Shown here: piece after piece, positions 10,799-21,909 of the stretch
Layout of the letters: the number at the start of each line of letters is the position of its first letter
Numbering within the stretch: the stretch's first letter is position 1
Origin: Hymenoscyphus infarciens
Lineage: Eukaryota; Ascomycota; Leotiomycetes; Helotiales; Helotiaceae
Length of the DNA: 49,630 nt
Direction of reading: 5' to 3'
NCBI GenBank assembly: GCA_001414345.1
Contig: LLCB01000380.1
Span: forward strand, 1-49,630
Position numbers and translations under genes: made by a program
The notes under the pieces: model-generated
Databases searched by the model: none
What the model was told of the DNA's origin: nothing
The model's input: only the letters and a program-made list of their open reading frames with translations

Positions 10799-12545
10799 AT
10801 GGATTCTTCAAACACAGTCAATACGACTACTCTCCAACAAGCTCCTCCCCGAGACCGAACCTCAAGAGCTGAATCCGAGTTTTCGGCCCCGGAATATCAT
10901 ATCACATACGGTCAAGACCATATTCTACAATGGGAGCCACCGGTCGGCTCGAAGGAGCTGGCTCTTGCTTTGAGCTATCACTTTCCGTTGCAGGCCGATC
11001 TAGCAAGTAAAATGCAAGCTGCTACGAGACGATTTCTGCGCCAGGAAAGAGATAGTAAGAAATCGAAATCGAAATCGAAATCGAACTCAGCTGGTGATGA
11101 TCCGGTTGCACGTGATCCGGCCTCGAATCCCGTGGAGGAGGGGAAGGATAGTAAGGTTGGGACGTCAGGGTTGCAGATTCTGACGTGGGACTCTGGGATG
11201 AAGCAGTATAGTCATAAAACGAAAAGAAGGCGCTACGACAAAGGGGAAAGAGTCAAAGTTGCTGCCAATAGGGGGTTCGCTTGTGATGTGCATAGAAGAC
11301 AGAAAATGAAGGTATGTTTAGTATAATCGTTTATGTCAGTCCAGAAATTAACGAGAATAGTGTGATCCGGAAAGATGTTCTCGAAACAAACAGCATTTCA
11401 GTAGTCTCGAAGCTATACCGCAAGTAGAAGTAAACACCAAACCGGAAGACCCACCAATTGCAACGGAAGGACGTGATCCTTCAATTCACTCTCCAGAACC
11501 CTCTATTCAAACCGAGAACACAGACTCAACACCTCCACAATCCGATGGGCTGAGTTTATACTCGATCACTACCTCTGATACCTCCCAAACTTCCCCCAGG
11601 TGGAGCATGTCATCAGTCATGAATTCAACCAACATGTCCTTCTCGGAAAACCCCTATGCGAACAACACTTTCAAATTGGCCACGCCATCTCTTCATCCTT
11701 CGATCCACTCTTCTCTCCCAGGTAGCTCACGTGCAGGGCATGATTCCATCGGATCCGTTTTATCAGCATACGATCTGGAGTTTCTCGCAAATCTACCAGA
11801 TTACGACGTTTATCACCCTAATAACGATGATCCGAATACGATGTGGTGGACACAAGACGTCCCGGTGCCACAAGAGAATCTCCTTCAAGATGGATTCCTT
11901 CCACTCTCCTTCCCCACAAACCAAGACCCATATCAAAACCCGGACCACCAAGACCAACCACAGGAACACATAGATCCAAGAATAGAAGACACATCCTACA
12001 TCCCGCCCCAACAAACCTTCCACCCAACCTGCTGCTGTTCAACCATCGAACCCCAAGACACAGAAATGCAAACCACCACTCAACCCTTCGAACCCTCGCC
12101 CGAAACTCCTCCAGATCCAGACCTTGATCCCGACCTCGACCCCGACGCTCAAACACAACCACCCACAATCCCATTAACAACCATCCAAAAGACCACCCTC
12201 CTAAAATGGTGGGGCCGCGACCGTCTAGCAGAACCCCAACCACCCTCACCATCCCGTCCAACATCCTCTCAATCCCTACACTCGCAACCTCGCTCCTCCA
12301 AAACACAAACTACGACTAAAATCCCACCTTCTGCGCCTCCATCCCCAACCCAGAAGGAGAAAGCGATTCCTTCTTCGTCCTCGATTTCGGAAAGTCATAC
12401 TACGAGTACAAGTACAGGTGGAAGTGGGACGATGAGAGGGAGGAGGAATACGCTTGCTAGTAAGGTGAAAGCCGTGCATGTTCAGCCGCCGTTTCTGAGG
12501 AGGGGGTTGTGGAGGAGTAGTTCTGCGGGGAGGGATGGGAAATAG
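10799..12545 (+). CDS. Hypothetical nuclear-type protein with variant Zn2Cys6-like motif, 565 aa
   Basis: Two exons, 10799-11311 and 11361-12545, with a 49-bp intron (GTATGT...GAATAG) that falls between codons; together 566 codons including stop. Residues ~30-90 form a conserved-looking block (YHITYGQDHILQWEPPVGS, then a helix) followed by a Lys/Ser run. Near residues 145-155 is a basic KTKRRRYDKGE segment, a likely nuclear localisation signal. Immediately after comes ACDVHRRQKMK/CDPERCSRN (residues 161-180), with C162-x2-H165-x6-C172-x4-C177. This copies the start of a fungal Zn2Cys6 DNA-binding cluster, but the second Cys is His, the fifth position is Asn, and no sixth Cys follows. The remaining ~385 residues are disordered, rich in Pro/Ser/Gln/Asp, including a DPDLDPDLDPD repeat. 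It could be a divergent transcription regulator or an unrelated zinc-binding protein. Confidence 0.82.
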
Positions 12546-12914
12546 GCATCCTCGACGCTCTTTTATTTTTGTTAGTTCTTTTGTATATTTTCCATTTTCT
12601 TCTGCTTCGGAGTTAGTGATTTGGGGGGGTGTTAAGGTATTTTTTCGGGATATGACTAGAAAGAGACTTGGATTCAGATCTGGGGGGTGTTATGCGATGG
12701 GATTTTGATATTTTCCACACTCCTTTGGAACCGGCTGTACTAAGACAGTAGAGGAAGAAGCACTCTTTTCGCTCTTTATATATCTAGAAATCAAGAGGCG
12801 GAGATAGGGGGAAACAGAACCTAGAGAAATCCTTCTCATCTTTTCCTACTATTATCATAGCATATCGCTTATCCTAAGTAGATATCAAAAAAAAAAATAA
12901 AAAAAAAATATCTT
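12546..12914. other. 3' flank of gene island 1
   Basis: T-rich 3' sequence downstream of the stop codon, then an A-run (about 12887-12909) directly before the first mobile element. No gene is seen. Confidence 0.6.
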
Positions 12915-13165
12915 TTGTCACGGAAAAAGGGGTATCACGTGACCCCGTTTCCTTGTATATATAGCAGAGTTTTCATCTTCTGAATTCAAGCTTCTTAGAG
13001 CGTTTTCAACTTAAAAATACGTGATATTATTTTTATAGAAAGTTTATAGGCCTTGTCACGTATTTTTTAGGTTAAAAACGCTCTAAAAAGCTTAAATTAG
13101 AAGGTGAAAACTCTACTATATATATAGAGAAAATAGGTTATATAACACTCTCTTTTTCTATAATA
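12915..13165. mobile_element. Palindromic MITE-like element, ~250 bp
   Basis: A left arm at about 12916-13022 and a right arm at about 13056-13162 are inverted copies of each other, ~107 bp each, around a ~33-bp spacer. The outer end reads TCACGGAAAAAGG, followed by a CACGTGAC palindrome; inner arm sequence includes CAGAGTTTTCA and AGCGTTTT. The right arm carries many more C-to-T/G-to-A changes than the left. It has no coding capacity, so it is probably a non-autonomous DNA transposon that sits at the junction between gene island 1 and the transposon block. Confidence 0.75.
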
Positions 13166-13269
13166 TACCTCTTAGGTCTAGGAAAGCGATAGCTTCCTAG
13201 GCCTATAACTTAAGCTAGATTATAAAAGACCTTTTAACTAATAGCTCTCTAATTCCTACGTCTTAGTAT

Positions 13270-13585
13270 TATAATAGTACGAAATATATACTACTATAGA
13301 AGAGGTATATAGAAGTGCGTTCGAGACAGAATAATATATGTAAATACTAGGCTCTGATATAGAAGAAAAGGAAAAACTATCTCTCTTCTAACTCTAGGAG
13401 TAAGCTACTATATATAAGAGGTTTAGATAGTATAAAAGAGTCTAAAACTAAACAACGATATACTTCAGCTAATATAAAAGTCTAAACCTACGTAATCTTC
13501 CTAAAACAGATAATATAAGATAATAACTACTAAAACCGTATATATAGTAAGTACTTCTAGCTATCTAGGATAGTATACTATTATA
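13270..13585. mobile_element. LTR of family R (copy a), 316 bp
   Basis: It starts TATAATAGTACGAAATATA and ends CTATTATA, matching copies at 45771, 47620 and 48890 and reverse copies ending near 15132 and 48313. Relative to the longest copy (478 bp) it lacks internal segments. An identical 13-bp sequence, TACGTCTTAGTAT, flanks it at 13257-13269 and 13586-13598. LTR identity is inferred from copy f at 48890, which is bordered by a polypurine tract. Confidence 0.65.
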
Positions 13586-13595
13586 TACGTCTTAG

Positions 13596-15132
13596 TATAA
13601 TACTTAGAAATGCTTCTCTTTATAGTTATTCTATATAATAACACGCTATTCTAAATTACTAGTATTCGTGAAACTAGTATTTATAAAACTACTAAGATAC
13701 TAAAGAGATTAAGGTTTAGATATTATATATTTAGCTTCTTAGCTCTTATTATTTAGTATTAGCTATATTAGATAGAGCTCGGTTATTATTATTATTAAGA
13801 CTTAGTAGTTTCTAACCTTCTATATATAGATATTTATTATAATAGTAAGGCAGAAATAGAGTAGAGAAGTAGTCTATTCGTAGTTATTAATATAAAAACT
13901 AAGGTAAAGAGCGAAGATAGCTTTAAACGATACTAATATATAGGATTCTGCTAGGTAGTAAGGAGTCACGTGTTAGATCTAAAACCAGAACTACTATAGT
14001 CTTAAATCGACTATTATATTTCTCTCTCTTTAGTAGAGCTCGCTCTCGAGCTCTAAGCTCTAGAAACTAGTATACTTATCTATCTATATATCTACTAGTC
14101 TAAGCCTATACTCTTACTCTTTCTTCTACTAAAGTAGCTATAAGATACTAGCTTTATAAGAGTAGTAAGGTGCTAGCTATACGCCGAGTTACCTAAAACT
14201 CTCTATATTCCCTCTCTAATACTAATCTATATAATCCGCTAAGTAACTAGCGTATACTTCTACGATTTTATCGATTACTAAAGTATAGACTTTAAGAGCT
14301 TTCGTAATATTAGAAGAAGGAGGAGGCTTCGAGAATTAGTAGAAAATAATATAGCTAAAAGTAAGAAGGTCTACTTAAAAGGCTTCTCTTATCGAGGCGT
14401 AGAGAGGCTCCTTCTTATTAGTAGAAGGCTTAGATTAACTAATAATAAGCTAGATAAGCTATCTTGTCGAAGCGTCGATTATATAAGCGTATTAATGTTT
14501 CTTTTCAATAAGAGAGTTAAACTTATATACCTAGTATACGATATTAGAGTCTATTATTAGAATTTTATAGTTAGATACTAGCTATTTAAAGAGAGAGAGA
14601 GAGAGGAGATCCGAAGATACTAGAAGAGAGTCTTAAGCTTAGTGTCGATTTAAGAGTCGCTAGCGAGAGGTCTACTTTAGTTGTAAAGTTAGCGGTCGCT
14701 AGTAAGAGGTCTACTTTAGTCGTAGAGTCGGCGGCAGAGAGACTAGAATAGAGCTAAGGTTAAGAGCCTAATATATTTTAAATCCTTTATAGAATAAGAA
14801 GAGTAACCTTAGTTTAATATAATAGTAAGATAAGAATAGAGTAGAGAAGTAGTCTATTTGTAGTTATTAATACGAAAACTAAGGTAAAGAGCGAAGATAG
14901 CTCTAAACGATACTAATATATAGGATTCTGCTAGGCAGTAAGGAGTCACGTGTCAGGTCTAAAACCAGAACTGCTATAGTCTTAAATCGACTATTATATT
15001 TATACTCGGTATAGAAGAGAGATAGTTTTTCCTTTTCTTCTATACTAGAGCCTAGTATTTATATATATTATTCTATCTTAAACGTACTTCTATATATCTC
15101 TTTAGTAGTAGTATATATTTCGTACTCTTATA
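13596..15132. mobile_element. LTR of family R (copy b, inverted), split by a TRIM
   Basis: The reverse complement of family R runs 13596-13837 and resumes at about 15004-15132, ending ...TTTCGTACTCTTATA. Between them lies the TRIM at 13838-14998. It lies tail-to-tail with copy a, only 10 bp away. The alignment to copy f is clear across the AGCTCTTATTATTTAGTATT and GAGCCTAGTAT stretches. Confidence 0.65.
13838..14998 (-). mobile_element. TRIM (miniature LTR retrotransposon), copy 1, 1161 bp
   Basis: Two direct repeats of 181 bp (13838-14018 and 14818-14998) flank 799 bp with no open frame. The target duplication TTTAT is perfect (13833-13837 and 14999-15003). On the minus strand, the polypurine tract AAAGAGAGAGAAA abuts the 3' LTR. 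LTRs begin TATAATAGTC and end TTATA, and contain TCACGTG. The internal region has no recognisable gag or pol. The second copy, at 45923-47033, has the same structure. Its LTR edge and polypurine tract match those of the chromovirus in this window, so it could have depended on that element's enzymes. Confidence 0.88.
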
Positions 15133-15564
15133 CTCTACTAGTAGTTCTAGTATTCTTAAGAGTAGATTTCTACTTTCTAATTCTATCTAACTCCTATCTC
15201 TTACTCTAACTCTAGCCTATATAGCTCTAGTTCTAGCGTAATAGTAAAGATAGTAGATAGCGTTCGTAGAGCTAGTAGCTATTAGCTAGCGTTATATATA
15301 AGTGTACTAGCTTAGTAGAGTACTAGGCTTCTGAATTCGAAGATATCTTTAGTTATAAGGCACTTCTAAGAGTAGCGGTAGCTAGCTTCGTAGCTAGGCT
15401 TATACCTTCTATAAAGAGCTTTCAAGTACTTGTCGAGAGTAAGTATCGAGGAGTTAGTTACGCTAACTACTAGCGGAGAGCGTTCTAAATATATAGTAAT
15501 ATTAATTATAGTATAGTAAATAAGTATATTATTATTATAGTTACTAGACTAGGCTTATAACTAT
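15133..15564. other. Degenerate AT-rich sequence, unclassified
   Basis: No open frame. Codon-like texture in 15230-15480 suggests old transposon sequence, but I cannot assign it. Confidence 0.45.
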
Positions 15565-15675
15565 TATATATTTTTTAGGTTAAAAACACTCTTAGAAGCT
15601 TGAATTTAAGAGGTGAAAACTCTACTATATATAGAGAAAAGAGGTCACGTGATGCCTCTTTTTCCGTAATATTTA
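15565..15675. mobile_element. Orphan right end of the MITE/DNA-transposon family
   Basis: About 110 bp matches the right arm of the MITE at 13056-13162 (GGTTAAAAACACTC, GGTGAAAACTCTACTATATA, GTCACGTGA, TTTTTCCGTAAT), but no left arm sits next to it. It could be the far end of a larger element starting at 12915, or a remnant of another copy. Confidence 0.65.
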
Positions 15676-18267
15676 CTTTCTCTAAATATTTATAATTTAA
15701 GAGTTAAAAATTACTAGATTTACTATCTAATACTATAGAGTAGTAATATAACTAGTCTAGCTCGTAAGTATAACTAATAACTACTCTTAAACTACGTAAT
15801 CTAATTAAAATATATCTTAGTAGTATTATAATAGATTACGCTATTCTGTTCTAACGCTAGTAGAGGCCTCTAGTATACTAAGAGCGCTACTACGTAATTC
15901 GCTCTCTCGTTCTCCTATTTACTCTACTAGAAGCGTTTTAAAATCCTTTTATATTATATATATATATTATTATATTTCTAAATACTAATACTTTTAAAAC
16001 TATAGATATAACTTAAATTATTACTTAAAAGTGTCTAATACTTATAAAATACTTAAATATATACTTAACTAGTTAAACTAACGAAACTAATAAAAATATT
16101 AATATCTCTAAAAAGTAGGAATAACCTTAGTTTTACTTCCTTAGAGTATTATCTAACTTCTAGACATGTTCTAATAGTAATATATATAGATACTTGTCTT
16201 TTCTCTAGAGAGCTAGCTCTCTAGACTCTCTAGTAGAAGGGACACTCTTCTATACCTATCTACTAGGAGTAAGCGTCTCTTATATATAAAAGTAAATAAA
16301 TTTAAGCCTTTTTACTTCTTTATATAAACCGTATTACGCTTATATCCGTATCTAGTATATCTAAATTAGCTCGTAGCTAAATTTAAATTTATATCTAAAT
16401 ACGTTAATACTCTCTTCTATCTTTTAGATCTTTTAACCTAAGATAGAGCCTAACTCTCCTAATCTACGAGCGCGTAAATAGCCTAAGACTCTCTATTCTT
16501 CTCTATAAAAGATTAATTTCTTTAATAATCCTAAGAGCCTCTTATAATAGCGTAAGAAGTTATTTAAGTATACTAATTTAGATAGGATATTACTATCTAA
16601 GAAGGACTTTGATATACTATAGCCTTATCTCTTAAACGTATAGAGTATTAAGCACGCTTCTTAAAGTAATAAAGATAATATATAAACGTTCTAATATAAT
16701 TATATCTTTAAGTATAAAAAGAATTAAAGTATAGTAACTAATAAAACAATTAATACTATATATAATTTAACTCTTAAGTGCTCTTATACTATTTAAGTAA
16801 TCTACTACCTACTTAATAATCAAGTCTAAATCGTATAAACCGCTACTATAGGAGATTATAGCTATACTCTTAATAATTACGATCTAAAGAGAAGGAATTA
16901 CACTATATACTAAATTATTAAAGGCTAACTTAAAGTTAGATATAACCCTTCTACTATTATAGTTACTCTTAAAAGGAGCCGAGCGTAATTAGATAACGCT
17001 AGAGGATAATACCTCTTACTTAAGAATATATATAATTAGAAACGATTACTTAATACTACTACTTAGAGATAAGGCCTTAGTAAAGTTAAAGGATTAATTA
17101 AACCTTCTAAATTCTCTAATAAGTAAGATAGCTTCCTTATTAAGATAGAGTAAGTAGTAGAATACTTAAAAGAGTATATAGCGTAAGAAAAGAGACTCTA
17201 CTTTTATAACTCTATTATTATTAATAAAAGAGGAAAGAGCTCTAAAAAGGATAAACTAAAGAGTAGAGAAGAGTATAAAGTTTAGAGATTTATATAAGTA
17301 AAAGTAAAGAGACTTAAGCTTCTTATAAAAGATAGTTATCTTATACTAATTAATTCTACTTACAAAACTAATTACTTTAAATAGAAGCTCTTCTTATTAG
17401 TATATTACTTACTCGAGAGTATATACTTACTATCTGCCTTCTTACTTATCTCTAACAAAGATAGTAAGATTATTAAAGCTTACTTTCGTTAAATCGTAAC
17501 CTAGGTAAAAGAGAGGCTTAATATATAATAGTATATTAAGTATACTCTCTCTAACAACTCTACTACTAAGCAACTTATAATTAAGAACGTATTCGTTAAG
17601 AAGGATAGGTTCTCTCTATATAGCACTGTTAAGCACTTTATCTATATATAGTACTCTAGCTAAATAATAGATTAAAACCTTAAGAACTATAGATAGAATT
17701 ATCTCGTATAAGCTACTAACTACTTTAAGAGTGTACTAATTTATTAATATATAAAAGCTAGATATAATAAATTAATATAATCTACTCTTAATATAATCCT
17801 AGATAGCCTTAGTCTTAAAAAGAATAGGAATGAATCCTAGAATATAAAGGAGTATATATAAAAAGAGTAGAAAGATACTAGTAAAAAGTAGGTAAACTAC
17901 ACTTATTAAGAAGAGCTAATCCTTATATAAGTTCTTACTACTAGCCTAAATAAAGAATAGTACTATAAGCTTAAAAGATTCCTCTTTCTTCGTAAGAACT
18001 AAGATTCTAGATATGCCTTTGCTTTTATAGTATAAATAGTTAAGAAAGGCGCTAATAATTAGATAAATAAGAATAAAAAGGCTCTATATAATCTTAATAA
18101 TAAAGTTAATATATTTGTAGATTAATATCCTTAGCTAGAACTATTCTTATAATTAGCGTAAGACATTCTAATAAGTAACTTAGTAGACGTAGAGAAGGTA
18201 TATTATAAAGCTACTAAGGGTTTACTTATAGAAGTTTAACGATTATTATATAAGAGTTATACTCTTA
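15676..18267. other. Degraded transposon, target of chromovirus A
   Basis: AT-rich sequence with frequent stops. 17100-18200 on the plus strand has long stretches of codon-like texture (for example a LYFYNSIIINKRGKS-like reading near 17190) that look like a RIP-destroyed coding region of unknown family. The sequence presumably continues after chromovirus A, from 29884. Confidence 0.45.
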
Positions 18268-18272
18268 ATACT

Positions 18273-18463
18273 TATGACAGTCTCAGTCATATACGTCACT
18301 TACGTAACCAGGTTAGCCCGAGGCTTTGCCGAGGCTTCGCTTAATATATATAAATAAAGCTAGAGTGCTTATACTCTTCGCTTTTCTCTTTAGTTTAGTT
18401 TTCCTTAATATTAGGTATTATTCTATAAGTACTCCCTTTATATATTTATAGAAGGCTATTATA
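18273..18463 (+). repeat. 5' LTR of chromovirus A
   Basis: 191 bp, begins TATGACAGTC (intact copies elsewhere begin TGTAATAGTC) and ends GGCTATTATA. A TATA-like TATATATAAATAAAG lies mid-way, near 18339-18353. Confidence 0.9.
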
Positions 18464-21400
18464 CTAAAACTAAACTCTCTCTCTTTATCTAAGAAAGCTT
18501 TTACTAATATCCTAATAATAATATATATATTTACTTATATTAAATCTACTAAATTTACTATCCTCCTCTATAAAGCCTAACCTATTTACGTCGAGTAGTA
18601 AGGTCTAACGTTCTTCTATTAGCTACGTCGAGTCTTTTAAAAGTAACTTATTAACCTAAGAACTATTCTACTCTACTTTAAAGTTAGTAGAGCTAATCTC
18701 TCTTTCCTCTTCTATTAATGTTATATCTCGATCTAGCTTAAGAACTTAACTTAAAAAAACATATATACTAGCTATTACTATACTACTACTACCTCCTCTT
18801 ACTAAGGTAACTACTAGTTCCTTATAGTATAAGATCCCTAAATTACCTCTATCTAACTCTACTTTATAATAAATCTTTAAAGTAATAACCTTATTAATAA
18901 GTAAAGTTTATAAACTTAAAGTAAATACTTTAAATATAGCTAGTATTTCCTATTAATATATCTCTATTTAGCTATAAACTCTTAATATAACTCGTTCCTC
19001 TTTTATAGTTCTATTATCTAAGAAGATAAGTAAGATAGCTAATCTTTACTAATTTATTATAGAAGATAAATTTACTTATATAACCTAGGAAACTAAAATT
19101 ATAATAAAGTTATCTATTAATACTAACTACTTTAAGTTTAAAGAAGTAAGAATAAATTTAATTTTCTACTATACTTCTAGAAGAGCTTAAAACTATATTT
19201 ACCTAAGATATAAGTTTAATACTATTAACTAGTTTAATAGTTATAAAGAGATATTAACTTACTTCTAAAACATTACTATTAGCTCTTACTTATACTAAGA
19301 AGCTTATATCTAATACTAAGACCTTATTATATTAAAGATAGAAACTTTCTATAACTTTTATACTAAGTTCTAATAACTTATAGATAAAGCTAAAGTTCTC
19401 TTATAAGACTAGGTAGAAGACTTATAGAATAAGATAACTCTTATACTATACTAATCTCTTATTATTACTAAGTTCTAAGCTAAGAGAGATATAAACTCCT
19501 TTTATAATCTTATAAGTAGTATTAATAATAACCTTTAAAATCTTACTTCTTAAAGAGTATAAATAACGAACTTTCCTTCTACTTTAAACCTATATATACT
19601 TACTCCTATACCTACTAGCCCTTCTTCCTCTATAGCTTCTTTTATCCTTCTTAGACGCTTTAACGCCTTTATTATAAATAACTGCTTAACTCTAAGACTA
19701 TTAGATAAGTGCTTTAACTATAATAAGTCTAGTTATTATATTAAGGATTATCTAAAGCTAAAGATATATAAAGTTAACCTTAAAGAGCTTAAAAGAAAAG
19801 ATACTAGCTTAGAGTTAAGAAATAAAGAAGTCTAAGAGAAGACTCCTTCTTAGGTAAATATAAGATTAATCTCTCTAAGATTAATTTATAGTTATTAATT
19901 AGTAGAAAAGCGTTTACTTTACTTAGTATAATAACTATTAATAGATTTAGTATATAAACTACTACTCTTAATAACTTTAGAGTAAATGCCTTTTCTTTTA
20001 TAAATATATAACTTAGTTATAACCTTATAAAGTTCTATAGTTTAAAGACTAAAAGACTTCCTACTCTTATTAAGATTTATAGATATAATAGAGAAATTAA
20101 GAGTAAAGCTATATACTATCTCCTTTTAAATTATATCTTAAATAGCTATAAATTCTTTAATATACTATTTATCTTCTTAGACTTAGGTCTATATAATATT
20201 ATTCTTAGTTAGAGGTTCTTTAAGTATTTTTATATTAATATTAATATAACTTATTAGAAACTACTCTAGCCTAATAACCTTAAGCCTTACTTCTCTACTT
20301 AATAGCTAACTTCTCTCTCTTAAGATACTATATAACTAAAAGACTCTATACTCTCTTACTAAGATAAAGCTAATACTTATAACTAAGCTATAGAAATAGA
20401 CGAATAACGCTAATAAGATAAAAGGCTCTTAGAGCTTATAGATTACCTTAAAATTAATACTATAACCTTAGCTAGTTATACTCTAACTATATATAGTAGA
20501 GGAGGCTATAAGTCCTTAATATAAGTAAAATACTAAATTATAAAGAAAGAACTTAAAGGTGTTATAAAGAAGGTACTTACCCTAGTATACTATTAGAAAC
20601 CCTTTATCTTAAAGAAGTTAGACTCTATTATTAATATTTTAGCTATTTTAGCTATAGAAATATATTATTACTTATTTTAAAAGAATAGTAAGATGTTTAT
20701 TATAAGTATATATAAAATTAATACTATTATAGCTAATTAAGAACTAGATATAGCCTCTAATATTACTCTTTCTAATAAGTACTAGGACTTCGAAGAGGTA
20801 TTTTCTAAAGCTACCTTAGACACTCTCTTACCTTATTAATACTATAACTATAAGATTAATCTTAAAGGTCTAAATACTCTTAGATATTCCCCTTTATATA
20901 AGATATCTATAGAAGAGTTATTAGCTATAAAGGAATATATCTTAGAGAATCTCTATAAAGAGTTTATTAAATATAGCTAGTCCTCTTTTATCGTTCCTAT
21001 TCTATTTATAAAGAAAGTAGATAGAAGGCTATGTTTTTATATTAACTTCTAAAAACTTAATAATCTTACTTAAAAAGACTATTATTTATTACCTCTAATT
21101 AATAAAATACTTATATATATTAGTTAAGCTTATATTTTTACTAAGCTAGACATTTAATAAGCCTTCTACTATATATAAATAGATCTAGACACTAAGGAAT
21201 TAACTACTTTTTATACTTACTATAAAATATATAAGTATAAGGTTCTATTATTTAGTCTAATAAATAGCCTATCTACCTACTAGTACTATATAAACAACGT
21301 CCTATTTAACTATTTAGATAACTTCTACTTTACCTACTTAAACAATATCCTTATTTACTTATTAAACGTTTTTAAATATAAAGAGTATATATAAAAAGTC

Positions 21401-21909
21401 TTTTAATATCTTAAGAATACTAGGTTATAAGTTAATATTAAGAAGTATAAGTTTAATATTAAGAAGATAAAATATCTTAGGTTTATTATTAATACTAATA
21501 ATATTAAAGTAGACCTTAAAAAGGTCTTAGTAGTATAGAAATAGTAAGCTTTAGAGATAGTAAAAGGTGTTTAGAGCTTTCTTAGTTTTTATAACTTCTA
21601 TTAAAGGTTTATCTAAAACTATAGTATAATTATAAAGCCCTTAGTATACTTAATATAAAATAATATATCTTTTAATTTTAATAAGAAGTACTAAGAAGTA
21701 TTTAAAAACCTAAAGGCAGCACTTACCTCTATACTAATTCTCTACTACTACTCTCCTAATCTCTCTACTATAATTAAGATAGACGCTTTAAATAGAATTA
21801 TTACTAGAGTATTATAATAATAATAAGCTAATAGAGAATAGTACCCTATAGTCTACTTTAGTAAGACTATGTCTCTAGCTAAGTATAACTATAAAATATA
21901 TAATAAAGA

